Below are positions 26,641 through 38,599 of a DNA stretch of 64,000 bases, in pieces (position 1 is the first letter of the stretch; each line of letters opens with the position of its first letter). The position numbers were made by a program, and so were the translations under genes. Under the pieces are notes generated by a model. That model did no database searches. It was not told the origin of the DNA and saw nothing but the letters and a program-made list of their open reading frames with translations. This DNA is from Fasciolopsis buskii (Eukaryota > Platyhelminthes > Trematoda > Plagiorchiida > Fasciolidae), in assembly GCA_008360955.1 (NCBI GenBank), contig LUCM01006803.1, positions 203,373-267,372 on the forward strand. The letters are read 5' to 3'.

Positions 26641-27899
26641 CCTATGGTCTATATGTGGTGAGTTATCTTTGTATTGACGGCGGGAGGTGGTCCGATGTGT
26701 GCCATAGTATGCTGAGGCAGTCGGAAATTAGCCTGCTGCATTGCCGTTGCGCTGACGGTTCAGCGTAATGAGGTGTGATTTGATTGACGACAGCGTACTG
26801 GCCGGTCAGGATCAGTGACTTCTGACGGTCTATTATTTCCTGTGTCAAGCACTGAGTAGCCGGTGGAAATGCTTTAGAAATCCTATGAATAATCTGCGGT
26901 ACGGGAGCTTCGCCTCATGCAGTGAATGCCTATTGCCAGCGCTGAGCAAAGGAGGTAGGTTTAGTGCGAGCTGCCTTTACACTGCCGATCCACTTTCGGT
27001 CTGTGATTATGCAACCTACAAGCTTCTCTACACACTTCGAGGAACGTACCGCTATTAAAATGATTACCATTAAATTAGTAACTGATTTCAGATCAGCCCG
27101 ATTGGCCAGTCGTCCGTGGGCGTCCGACCAACCGGCACTCTTGTGACGGGTAGTTACAAGTATTTCGCATTCTGAAAAGATCTTGGCAGGGTCAACCACT
27201 TCATTTAGAAGCGCTTTCACTGTGATATACCCCTAAAGGAATAGCTCCTTCAGTATTTCTCTCGCACGTTCGTATTAGTCCTGAGGTAGGCGTTAAGAGA
27301 AACCCTTGATAGCATAGGCTAATTACTTTCAATTTGAAAAATAAGTAAGGCGTGTATTTCTCTTCTCCAGGGATATGCTCTTCGAACTCTACGAAAATAG
27401 TGAAACGGTAAAACACTGCACCAGCTAGCCGTCACTGTAGGGAGGTGTGGCTTTTTGTAGCCCAAAAACAGTCAACAGATGATCGATTTGGAGGAAGACC
27501 AAGAGATATCAGTGTGAGCTACTGGCATTCCCCCAAAGGCCTCTCCACTCAACAGTGACACAGAACGGGTAGACAAACCCAACTACCCTATTCAACTGAG
27601 TTGGATGTATCTTCTACAGGTTTCACAGACCTTCTCAGACGGCCGCAGCTGCGCGTCGTTTGGTATTCGCAGCACTTTTTATGACCACAGAAGCGTTTAG
27701 CTTCAAGTGGGCACCCCGTAATCCTAAACAATGCAGTTGTTCACAAATAACGGCTGACGAGGTGGTGATGACCTAGAGCGCCAAAGTATTGCAGCGGTAT
27801 CATTGTCGGGTGTAACTTGTCCTCGCCTACTGATTATTGTTTACCAACACAGACCACTAAGAATACCCGTGACCAATAAAGCTTAAGGAAAACTCCGAG
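26641..27899. other. unrecognised; may include upstream part of the Ty3 element
   Basis: On the minus strand, open frames at 26848-26663 and 27220-26930 lie just upstream of the RT fingers, where gag/protease would be expected. No zinc knuckle or D-T-G motif could be read, so assignment is open. 27400-27900 shows nothing recognisable. Confidence 0.35.
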
Positions 27900-28480
27900 A
27901 TAAAATATGCCAGAAACGCCGATCGACTAAGGGTAACACATCCCTATTAATCTCCATCTTCACCATATGAACATCTGGATTTTTGAGGATCCCGGCCAAA
28001 TGGCAGCGACACCTATTGCCTTCCAGCCATATACTACGCTTCTTTGATACATTCAAACAGTATTACTCGCAGTGCGGGACTGGTAATCGGTTACAGAAAA
28101 ATCTTAGCGAATCATTATCTAGCTTTGAATTAAAACTCGAAACCTCGTTCCTAGCAAATTACATTGCTTGTTGTGATCTTGTGAGCGGAAACACATTGGA
28201 TTGCATTTCTGGTTTCTGTTTTCCGTCTCTGTGCTGTGCCTTTCCTGCACAATTTTGATCTTGCCTTGCGAATGAATCTCGTTTGTCGAGAAATGCACAC
28301 AAGCCAACAAACTTCTCAAATTACTCAAAGGTGCCCTCATCCCCTAATCCCTTTCCATTTGCCCTATTCGAATTTTCTGTTCATCATCCTTGTAAAAATT
28401 TGATTTTGCTTTTCGCATTCCTCTTGCAAATCGAGAAATATATATTATTATTAGTATCATTATTAATATTGAACGTCCTA
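27900..28480 (+). repeat. R1 repeat copy A, with a second R1 3' end appended
   Basis: Shares with the copies at 35.6, 40.8 and 44.5 kb a core here reading TTTGATACATTCAAACA (about 28041) and TTATCTAGCTTTGAATTAAA (about 28115). It shows the common end twice: TTTGATCTTGCCTTGCG...TCGAGAAATGCA at 28254-28296, and TTTGATTTTGCTTTTCGCAT...TCGAGAAATATA followed by TTA-rich tail at about 28399-28470. The second end probably belongs to a separate, very short copy inserted directly downstream. Confidence 0.7.
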
Positions 28481-28489
28481 AAGCGGTAT

Positions 28490-30585
28490 ACACTTAACGA
28501 TGAATGAAATCGTCAATAGGCCTGCAGGTCCACTCATTTTAACTACTGTCGCGGGTTCCGAAACTGTGTGCCCATGAGCTTTTGAATTTTATTCGATCCA
28601 ATAAGCGCCCTGTGTCTGTTCTCGGTACGAAGAAGCAACTCGGGCACTGAACAACCGTGTATTTTAGTCTGATGTGTACGGTGTCTGCAAAAACGAAGCG
28701 CAAGTAAAAGGCCCAATAAGCAGAGCCAACTTGAGAGTGATCGATTTCGGGCAAACCATAGACACCGGCAGATTGCAAAAGCAAACCAAAAGTTTCGACT
28801 GAAACTGTGGATCTATAGAAACCAATGTTCGAAAACTTGTATACGCCAACAAAACGACGCTAGATGCTTGACTGTCCTTCACGATCAATGCTGCCATGTC
28901 CCAAAGCAATAATGATTGTAACATCCCGAAGAATAAAACTGGTAATTAAAGGAAATATAAGGAGAAGCATAAAGTAAAACAGCGCATAAATGAGTGATGC
29001 AGATGGAAGAGAAGAAAAGGACCCTGTAGAACTGCCTTTGAAGCAAAAATGAACATGCCTCTGTAGGCTGGGATAACGTTACATTATGAATCTGTCGGTA
29101 TTCGGCAATAATTTTGATCGCAAAATGCCCAGCCCTCTCCATAGGTTTAATCGTTTTTCTCTGTTATCTGCTCGGCATAACCCCACTCGAAACAACTTCA
29201 AGTTTGTCCGTCTCTCCTCCCGTTGGCAGGCCAGCTACCGTTTCGCCCCCCTCGTCGTCTGGCTCTAACAAATGAAATCCGGGTTCCATAAAAATGCAAA
29301 TATCAATTCATGTTATCTTCTTGACCCTACTGGCTCGCACAATGCAGCCGACCGTACGCCAATCCCAAATGATGCAGTACACCATCAGTAATAATACAAA
29401 CCAGTCTAACTGCCTCTCCGCATGATTCGTTGAAGCAGTTGTAAAAGTCGCCCAATGGACAACGGTGACATCACTTGATATATGGTCTACTGTGCAGCCC
29501 TAAGGCTTTACTGCTCAGTTTCTGTGCAATATGTCGGATCCTGAAAATCAAGCGTGCACCTTGATCCCCTGAGATACCTAGTGGATGCCGAACTATATAT
29601 CATTTCGCTGTTCTGAACCTCAACTAGTAAATTGCAAGGTCTGATTCAAGCTCAAACTCTGAGAATCACCAGTGGATGCAATAGCCAAACTGACAAACAC
29701 AAAACTGGCGGGCGAAACAGAAAGTGCATCCTTAGTCTGCCGTTGCCTCACAAAAATAGCGTTTGTTATTTCGTACCATGTATAGCTTCGGCTGTTCACT
29801 CGTCCAATGCAACTCGAAAGAGTGAGGACAATTTCAAACAAGGTGTGACCGCTATTTTGCACATTCATGAATGCAGATATCCACATCATTTGCTTGCTCA
29901 TCGCAAGCAGCCATACCATTTAAATTTAAGGAATGCAAATGATTTTCCTCGCTGATGGTCAGCTTCTATATCCGTTTTTAGTTGATTCAGTTTTTCAGGA
30001 ACCGACGGCTTATCACCTATAGTGCTAGAAATCTTGCTAGTAATGAGCTTTGCTTCATTTCATTGGATTTCTGCCCCTCAAGTCGCTTATTATTCTGTGA
30101 TGTTCTCCGCCGCTCAAATTATTCCGTGGATCATCACACGAATCGTGAGTGCTAGTGGTTGAGACTCGTTATTCAGTTCCCGTGTGACGTCCTTCCTGCG
30201 CTTTTCAGTCATTCAGCTACTGCTGCATTGGCGTCCGGCTATGGCTTTTCCAGGCAGACCCCAAAAGCACTTTATATCGGCTGTGGGGAATGTGACGTAC
30301 TGATACGCATGGATTTCAAGCAACAGTGAGGAAATGGCACATGATACGCTAAAGTACTTTGGGTCGGCCTACCCTGTGGGCGCTAAATGCAGAGCTCTGG
30401 CCTCAAACCAGCGGCTAACTCCAGCCAAGCAACCAGTTGAGGCCGAGGAGTAGGTAAGAAGACTTTCGCTCTCAAAGATGATCAGTGCACTAGGGCCAGG
30501 TGAGCTAATCCAGGTTAACTTCAAACGCTTTGCTGGAATCACAGCACCCCTTCTAGGAAAAGCTGCAAAAATCCACCAGATAAAA
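28490..30585. other. unrecognised intergenic DNA
   Basis: Open frames of 60-107 codons on both strands, the longest at 29632-29955 (+) and 29620-29919 (-), show no domain motif. No repeat boundary was found. Confidence 0.4.
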
Positions 30586-30589
30586 CGGA

Positions 30590-31480
30590 AGCTTTCGAAG
30601 GTTGTATTCATTCTTAAGTGGAGCAGCAGGAAAGATCCATCAGACTACAGACCCTTGAGCTTGACGCCCATGTTTGTGAGGGTACCGGATGGATCCTGTG
30701 ATATCACGTTGCCGGATGTCTTGCAAACATGGACCTCATCAGCATCAGTCACTACGGGTTTCTCGTTAGAGGACCACGCAACACGAATGTAATCTGCTTC
30801 TCGAATTAGGAAACTCAAAAGCCGGGAGCAACATAGGCAATGGAGATCCGTTACCTGAACATCAGGAAGTCAGTCAGCTCAATGAACCATATTTCAATAG
30901 TCAATAAACTATGGAATTCACAGTTACCATATGGCGTGATGCAGCGATCTAGCGGCGTTCTCCGCCACAGAAAAGTGCAGGGAGGCAGACAGAAGGAGCT
31001 CAGAGATTAAAGATATCCAGTGGTGTACCATTAGAATCAGTAGTGGGGCCACTCATTTCTCTGGCCCACATCAATGATTTAACCGAAGAACTGTACATCC
31101 CGAAGTTCATGTTTGCGGATGACCCGAAGCTGCTAGGTGACCCAACAAATGATGAGGTGCAGAGAGACCTAGATTGGGAGCGTGGATGGCATGCAAGTTC
31201 CCCAGTTGACGCTTAATACTGAGGATTGCACGCAGGTGGCAAACAGCGCCTCTAAAGATGATCCCGCAATTTAAGGTGCTGGTGATAATCCAGCCTCCTT
31301 AGAAAAGGTTATCATGGCCAGATGCTTTGCAAATCCGATAGTAACATTTTTGAGCCTAGATGGGATGTCCGGAAGCGAACAAAATTGCTAATAAGCTACT
31401 GTGGTAGTTTCAGAGAATGGTAACATTGAGTATTCGGAGCACCGCAGACCGTTTAAGCACCCGATGTAGGGCAACAACTT
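30590..31480 (+). mobile_element. CR1-like RT fragment
   Basis: The plus strand reads RKDPSDYRPLSLTP at about 30630-30670 (the N-Y-R-P-I-S-L-T motif of RT fingers). After frame changes come SGVPLESVVGPLISLAHINDLTEEL and KFMFADDPKLLGDPTNDEVQRDL, with F-A-D-D at 31112-31123. The sequence ends within the thumb. Stops lie between the parts. It is immediately upstream of, and distinct from, the longer LINE that starts near 31.6 kb. Confidence 0.75.
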
Positions 31481-31664
31481 GCTTACACCGGAATAATAAT
31501 ACCAAATTGAGTCGGTGCGCGGTTTGAAATTTTGCTGAATTCTTTTCCCTAGCTTTACCCAGTTTGCCTAATTATCGTTTGGTAGAAAACCTTGTGTTTT
31601 ATTCAAAACATTTCCACAAATTACTATATAGTCCGTTTTACTTATTCAAACCAGCTTTTAACAC

Positions 31665-32830
31665 CATGCCGCAGGCAAAACGTGTAAAAATTATTACCAA
31701 GAGAACAGGCGGGTTGCGATCTGTACCTAAATCGCAAATGAAACCTGCTCGGTAAAGCTAGTTGATGTATGTTATGAAATAAACAAGAGATTCGAAGACT
31801 TGCAGAAACGGTTGATCAGGGCTGTTACCCAGCTGACTTCAGCGGAGGCCGCGATCACCAAGTTGGCTGCCCTCTCCCATCTCATCGAGCCATCACCAAA
31901 TCCCTCCTTACACGACCTTGCTGGGACTAGTTGATTCCTTGATTCAGTGTCGTCTGAATCACTTAGGCGTATTCAGGACACCAAGAGTGCCATAATATTT
32001 ACCGCCCCAGACAGCCTACTACTAGAGATGGTCAAACAACCTATACTGAATGAGTGTTCCATGGCTCACTGCCCTAGTCATTGTGTGAGATTACAAAAAA
32101 GGATTCAACAGAAATCCTGCCCGCTCCTAATACACTTCTCGGACGGGAAAGTCGCCCGTGAGTTTATTCGCAAGAAGGATACCAGTGCTGTTAATACCCT
32201 GTACAAAATTAAAAGGATTACGGAGGACAAAACGCCGCTCCAGCGAGAAGTACTTGGTCTCCAAAAAGCAGCATCCTTCCCACCTTCTGGAGCATAGACC
32301 ATTAGGTCTCCCTGTAACAACCCTCGAAACCAGAAAACCTAGATTTGGGATCTCCGAATACCAAACTCTCTCTGAAATATGAGGTAGATCTAGACAAGTC
32401 ACCATGAGCACCTCCTCTCCAAACACCACGCAAAAAATTGCTCCTTGAACCATCCACGCCAGGATGCAAATCACCACTGCAGCCCTCCAAAATCCCTTCT
32501 TCAAAACCCCGGCAGAACTCTGCAAACAGTGCTGCCGGTATGGTGAGAGCATCTGGCCTGCCCTCACTGTCCAAAATCCCTAAAACCGGTCACAGTGCTG
32601 CTTTCACTCCTAGCGCTAAACTCACCCAGCATACCCCAAAGCTACCGTCAAAATGGATGCCACTGATGCAAACGGCTGCTAAGATGCCACAACGCGCACC
32701 ACTCAATAAACAACTAATTATGGCCGGCCCAGTCACTGGAACTTCGATAATAAATAAGCCGACCCACTCTAGAACACTTGAGACATCAAGATGCACAGGG
32801 CTGACCCATGCCCCCAGGTTAATCGGTTAA
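31665..32830 (+). pseudogene. LINE ORF1 protein, broken
   Basis: Begins MPQAKRVKIITKRTGG, a basic N-terminus. After one frameshift it continues YEINKRFEDLQKRLIRAV...AAITKLAALSHLIE (31.78-31.9 kb), a predicted coiled coil suited to ORF1 multimerisation. A stop at 31932 is followed by SSESLRRIQDTKSAIIFTAP...LLIHFSDGKVAREFIRKK...DKTPLQREVLGLQK (31947-32297), an RRM-like nucleic-acid-binding region in layout. The remaining part to 32830 is a Pro/Ser/Lys-rich tail. ORF1 proteins bind element RNA; the assignment rests on these features and on the endonuclease frame that follows. Confidence 0.7.
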
Positions 32831-33199
32831 TCCCCCCCCACACCCAGCAACAGCTGCCCAGTTTCTTGTAACTGGACTGCCATTTGGCCAAACTCTTATC
32901 GACCCGCCACTTCTCATGGGCACCATCAGGCACTACCCCGTCCCGCTCCATCCAGCCCAACCACTATCTCCATCGGTGCTAATCAAAGTGCGATGAAATG
33001 AAAGTTACTTCCAACCTGGCAGCCTTGTGTGCTATGGGCATGATCCATTGGCATTCCCCGCCTACCGGCATCTTCCTTACTCCCAACCAAGCCCCCTGCC
33101 TTACATCACTATCCCGTTTATGTCAACCCCTATTTCTCCTTGATCAACCCCCTCTCCTGCCCTACCTCCCTTGCACACGTCCCACTTTACCCACCCTAA

Positions 33200-33950
33200 A
33201 TGAAATACTACGCCCATGATGATATTTGCTCCAATTATCCACATCCAAATGCTAATATTACTGAGCCATTTTCATTGTTACTGTTAAACGCTCGCTCGAT
33301 ACTAAATAAGGTGCACGCGCTGCGTCTGTTGGTGTATAGACGTAGATATGATTTCACTCTTATCAGTGAGACATGGCTGACCGACGAAACCCCCGACAGA
33401 GACATTGCTTTGATTGGTTACAATGTTTTCAGGAAAGACAGGATAATTAAGCGAGGGGAGACTGTCTCACACACAAGAGACACCCTTTCAGCCTCATGGT
33501 AAACTCACCCTAGCTTTGATAAACTGAAAGATTCTACCTTGCTAAATGTGGCTATGGGGCATCAGGACTCACTGATTAGTTGCATCTACCGCACCCCCAA
33601 TACGCGTCAGTCTCAGTTCTTAACCCTAATTGATGCGGTCAACGCGGCCGCCGACCTTTTAGGTCCTAAGCTAGTAGCGAGCGAGTTCAACGCCCCAGGG
33701 ATTTGCTGGTCTTCTTTCTCCTCCTCAAAATGCTTTTCTGCGTTTGCTTCCAGTGTACTACTGGGTGAGTGGACACAGCATGTTTCGTTACCCACAAGGG
33801 CCGACAGAATTCTGGATTTTATCTTCACAATTGACCTAACACAGGTGCGCACAGCCATAGACAACAAATCACTCGGATGTGATCTTTCCCAGATTTTTTT
33901 GCAAATCCACAGTTTCTACGTCCGTTATATCCTCCACAGCTTCCACTAAA
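33200..33950 (+). pseudogene. LINE ORF2: endonuclease domain
   Basis: Reads LLLNARSILNKVHALRLLVY (N-A-R-S-I-x-N-K motif), FTLISETWLTDETPD (S-E-T-W-L), GYNVFRKDRIIKRG, then across a frame break LISCIYRTPNTRQSQF (Y-R-x-P), LVASEFNAPGICW (G-D-F-N position, here S-E-F-N) and LDFIFTIDLTQV. It is an apurinic-type endonuclease in the usual motif order. The replaced catalytic-loop residues and the break near 33.5 kb indicate loss of function. Confidence 0.85.
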
Positions 33951-34429
33951 CTATACCATAGGGCCTCATGGAGCCATCTTCCCTCCAAAATTGGTAGCCA
34001 AAATTGGGACACTTTCTTTCGATCGGTGGATCCCCAAATAGCCACCAAACAATTTTACGCAACTTTAAGTGTGTGTCTTGATCTAATCACTCCAACCCGA
34101 TGTGACACAATCCTTAAATGGCTGAGCACTCCGGACCGTCTCAAAAAAAATTTTCTTTGATGCGAAAAAGATTCAAAAGAACTAAAGATTTTGCTCTAAC
34201 ATTGCAAGTGAGCCGTCTGTCTAAGATGATTAAGACACTTTCGATTTTCTTCAAAAGAAGAGGGAACTTCAAGCGTTACACTCTACAAACAAGGCAGCAG
34301 CACCGGCTAAACTACTGATAACTAACAGCTTCCTACCTAGTACGCACATCGAGACTGTCATTTTCAGGGGCACGTGCGCAAATGACCTTATACTGATATC
34401 AGAGGTGTTCAGTGATTATTTGCCGCCTC

Positions 34430-36600
34430 TATGACAACTGACGACAACACCATTACACCGGGTACTCCTTTAGTCCCCTCTGCACCCCCTCCAAGAGCAT
34501 CCTTCCATCCGAGTGATATTATACCACTGCTGTCAAAAATGAAACCGTCTTTCCACGTTGGACCGAACGGCCTTCCCCCAGCTCTCTTTAATTTCCGGGG
34601 TGCAGACATCTCTATGCATTTATCCAATCTATTTAATCTTCCTTTATATTGTGGCACTTTCCTCTGCCAATGGGAAACTTCTGTCACTGTCCCAATTTAC
34701 AAAAAACGATTCAAAGCAGGAGCCGTCTAATTACAGACCCATCAATCACACCTCAATTTTCTCGAATTACGGAAAGTTAGTTAACAACTTACTTACTAGA
34801 TCATGACCTCATCAACGCCGGCTAACATGGTTTCCTTCAAAGTAAATTATGTTCTACTTGCATGACTAATATCTTAAACATAGTGACAAAGGCTGCCAAC
34901 AAAGGAAGTCAGTGACCGTGATGTTCTTAGATTTGACGAAGGCTTCTGGTCGCGTATCCCATCGCGAGCTTCTCATGAAGTCAAAAGCTGCAGTATAACA
35001 ACCCTCCTTTTGGCTTGGTTACCCTCTTATTTGGCCTCTAGAATGCAGGTAGTGAATGCAAATGGAACCTTATAAAAGCCCCGTCCGATTACTAGTGGGG
35101 TTATTCTAGGAAGCGTGTTAGGTCCACTACTGTTTCTGCCTTACATAAATGACATTTTCCGCATAATTTGGCATGGTATTCATTTTTTGTTTGCAGATGA
35201 TATAAAAATGGTGTACAAGTTTCCCCTTGTGACCTCAATACCATCATAGAGAATGTCAAAAAGCGATCTACTATTTGTTGGTTCATGGTGCGCTACTTGG
35301 TCGATGGAAGTTTCGGCCCACAAAAGCACCATACTCGTATACAAATGCCACATTCCTGCAGGAATCTTTGAAATTAACCAAGAAGTCACTCCTCCTCCTC
35401 ACACATTCAGAGACCCGGGTTTGCATTACTCCAGACCATTCCACTTCTCAGAACACCCTGATACAAATTGCAAAAGCTAGGAGACTACTTGGGTTGGTGC
35501 ATAGACCCTTTAGAAACCAGGAAAGCAAGTTGTTAGTAGATGAAACGCACGTAATACCTTTCCTGGACTACTTTTAACAATAATAATAACAATACTGTAT
35601 ATCTCTCGATCTGCGAGAGGCATGCGCAAGGCAGGATCAAATTTTTACAAGGATGATGCACGGGAAATGTAGATGGTAGAAGTCGAATGGGATAAGCGAG
35701 TGGGAGCAATATTGAGTTATTGCAGAGGCTCACTGGAAGGTGAAATGAGATACTGCAAAGCAATAGAGAAAGTACAAGTATGCCAGTAATAAGCAAAAAA
35801 TAGAAAACTTAATTTTCAGGACCAAAAAGCGTCTCCTGGGACTGCTTACAAGCATCTGACTACGTGCCATTCGTGATTAAGTGCACTAAATGTGCTCATT
35901 GCTGGCGCACAACATGGACGGAGCCCAACAGTCAACATTGATGCATGGCTAGAGACACCAAACGTCGGGAGCGTTGCGTAATGAACAGAAACGTTAAGCT
36001 GAAGAGACGACAAGCAGTGGTAATGCGGTAATTGGATGGAAGTGGTGAAAACCAGGCGGAACGTCAGGCAAACTGGGTGAGACACTTGGTTGAAAATAAA
36101 TGGCCAAAAAATGCTGAAAGCGGAAAAAGATTGTCTCAAAGTACTTGGAGGAAATTTTTGAAGCTGTAGATACGGAACTCCAAGGACAGTGATTATATTT
36201 ACATAGAGATTGTGTTTCAACATGCGGCAGAGTGACTGAGTCGAGATTGAGAATGTTCAACGAACATTTACAAAACGTTTTTTGGGCCATTATTTTTCTC
36301 TAAATTACATGGGACTTTGCATAAAACTACACCTAGATTCCTTATGGCTGCGTCGAGTTTACACCAACCCCTCCTTTTTACATAAGATTATCGATAAAAA
36401 TGTGTGCATCTCCGCACCCCAAGTAAGAAATAACTCTTCCTATGGCTCGCGTCGAGCTGAGGTCCTGGTGTCAGTTCCCATGTCGAGGAAAAACTTCTTT
36501 ATCATCAATATTCCTCCCTATGGAATAAACTGCTTAAGCATATAAGAATGATTTCTTCTGCCTCTGTTACCTTTAAAAACGAAATTACGAAGGCAACAAC
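34430..36600 (+). pseudogene. LINE ORF2: RT domain, split by an insertion
   Basis: The fingers read SKMKPSFHVGPNGLPPALF (K-S-x-G-P-D-G-I-P) and NYRPINHTSIF. The palm, after shifts, reads MFLDLTKASGRVSHREL (D-L-T-K-A-F-D-x-V), GSVLGPLLFLPYINDIF and FLFADDIKMVYKF, with F-A-D-D at 35190-35201. The thumb runs to THVIPFLDYF at 35576, where an R1 repeat interrupts. Reading resumes at about 36245 with NVQRTFTKRFLGHYF, LHLDSLWLRRV, SRRAEVLVSVPMSRKNFF, then the C-terminus. Confidence 0.85.
35577..36245 (-). repeat. R1 repeat copy B, nested in the LINE ORF2
   Basis: Minus-strand orientation; its 3' end is at the left: TTA/ATT-rich tail at 35577-35600, then CTCTCGATCTGCGAGAGGCA and CCTTGTAAAAATTTGATCCT (reverse complement at about 35640). 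The core reads TTGTGCGCCAGCAATGAGCA on the minus strand near 35900, matching copies C and D. The insert splits the RT frame between THVIPFLDYF and NVQRTFTK, so it arrived after the LINE. About 20 codons expected at the junction are missing. Confidence 0.8.
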
Positions 36601-36700
36601 CGTACAAAATTAGTTAACCTTGCACGGTCCTTACACTCCAATAAAAAGGGCCTATGAGTTGAGCCTAGGGTACTGAGTAATACTACTCTCAACCCACTGA

Positions 36701-38599
36701 ACAAGGTCCAGCCAATTTTTAATATTGGCCTTAGCAGTAGTTTCCACAAGTACAAATGACTGTAGGTATAGGCATAAAAAAACTTCGTCAGTGAAACAAA
36801 TCAGCGCAGTTTCTTACCTAACTTCTACCTTGTTTAGTGCGTATGTAGCACGGCATATAGAAAAAACATGTACTCATATCACATTCTCACTTACTCCCAA
36901 ATTAATATCCATATAAACTCTTTCTTCTGCATGCATTTAACAATTAGACCTTTCCAAGCGAGTAGTTCGGCATCAAATAATGCCTCATTTTATATAACAT
37001 TCATCATTTCTCGTTCTTCTATTTACATGCATTATAACCCTCAGCTGGAATACATCCAGACTGCCATCTCTCTCTTTTTCCGTTCCAGTTGTGTGCGTTT
37101 GTACTCATGTCTTCCCAAGGGTCCACAGTCCAGTTTCTGGCCCCATCCTCGCACGACTCAATACGCCGTGAAAGCAAGCTGACCCAAGGCTCGGATCAAC
37201 CATCCCAAGACGGACAAATCCGAACTGCCCCACGGCCGCAAAGACGTGGACATTGCTTCTAATCCGCATGAATCAACAACGTAGACCGATGACCCTGTTG
37301 CAAGTCCATCTAGATATCGAGGCCACATGAGTGATCCACAAAGCTTGTGACTATTTGAGCGGACAAGTCCTCGCAACTGCACAGGTTTACTGCTGGAGCT
37401 ACCCGTCCGTCTCTAACATGCCCACCCCGCTGACATCCAATTGCCAGCCACACTTAGACCCTTGTTCCAGATGCCGCTACCATCGTCTAACGCGAAGATC
37501 ACCTCCGGTTTTCCCCTCTACATCCGCGACTATGGCCGTACCAGCAATTGCTATCAGCTGAGCCTTCAAACGCAAACAAAGAAGCAAAGAAACCCATTCT
37601 AGTTTCACACTGGCTTACCAGCATCATACATATTGTTCAACGCATATCATGTCAGTCCTTAATTTCCTCAGTGCCGACAACGTTTCCATTCTTCGTATCT
37701 TCAAATAATGATAGGCCAGACCTCTTCACCAGTGTTCTTCGTCCCTCCGCATTTTCACATGGCTCCAGGATCCACGATGAAATGACCGACCTTCTTTTCA
37801 TATCCGTTTAATGCAGGGTTTCTATCGGCCATCAATAACCTCCCCTCAGCTGCCTCGATCCGTTATTCACAAGATTTTACCTTTCACTCAAGTTCTTGAG
37901 AGACTCTTCGTGGCAGTTTAACATTCATGTCCATTTTATAGACCCGTTGAATTCGAATACTGCATGCACCTGCACATCCGAAGCCATCTTCCAGTTGAAA
38001 TCTGCACCTGCGATACGCATCATTGGTGCGTATAAGCACCGTGTTGCTCTGTGTAAACCAGTTTTGCCATTTCCCATTCTTTTATACCCAAATGGTTAAT
38101 TGCTTGTTCGATGTGACTTGCAATTCCCCTGTAATATTTGATCATGTAACCGAGCATGCCTCTCAAAGTATTCGAGAAATATACGATTATATATGAATAC
38201 ACCTTTGACCATTACGCCCGAGGAAAACACAGGAGAAACTACGGTAAGTGAACATGCGAAAGTTGCAAGTGAACGTGGGGCATTCGCAAGGGAACATGGG
38301 GCACTTGCAGAAACCCGTAGCAACACTAGACTTGAGATAATGCATAGGACGGGCCACACGGCAAGCAAGCAATATAGGAAAAATCGGAGTGGCTACGCTT
38401 GTGCACTGGTATCTCAAGTGCCGAGAGGCGCCGCTCACAATGCACTCAACAGGTTTACAAGCAACCTCTTGTCCTTTCTGGTTTCTAAGTGAAACAATAT
38501 ACGCCCAGCAGGATGGTGAATTACGGGTCTGATATAGGCAGTGCTAGCCGGGACCAAGAAGTTTGTGTTTCCGGGGGCCATCTACCCAACGAACGGACG
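36701..38599. other. unrecognised DNA with a short in-phase tandem repeat
   Basis: No transposon motif or known domain was seen. Overlapping open frames at 36868-37182 (+), 37158-37382 (-), 37331-37561 (+) and 38193-38492 (+, 99 codons) were read. The last contains the 21-bp repeat annotated separately. Confidence 0.4.
38240..38302. repeat. 21-bp tandem repeat, three degenerate units
   Basis: Units of exactly 21 bp: 38261-38281 and 38282-38302 share TTGCAAGTGAAC/TCGCAAGGGAAC and GTGGGGC/ATGGGGC; 38240-38260 is a weaker third unit. In the plus-strand open frame 38193-38492 they give the 7-residue repeats SEHAKVA, SERGAFA and (beginning at 38289) REHGALA. Confidence 0.75.

Larger units (their letters stand above)
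31560..36700 (+). mobile_element. non-LTR LINE with ORF1 and ORF2, near full length, interrupted
   Basis: About 5.1 kb holding ORF1 (31665-32830), an endonuclease (33.2-33.9 kb), RT (34.4-35.5 kb) and the RT C-terminus resuming at 36.25 kb after a nested minus-strand repeat. The set of motifs and the layout (two ORFs, endonuclease before RT, F-A-D-D box) place it in the CR1/jockey-like group. Numerous stops and shifts show that it is inactive. Its 3' end is not sharply defined; coding similarity ends near 36.65 kb. Confidence 0.85.
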
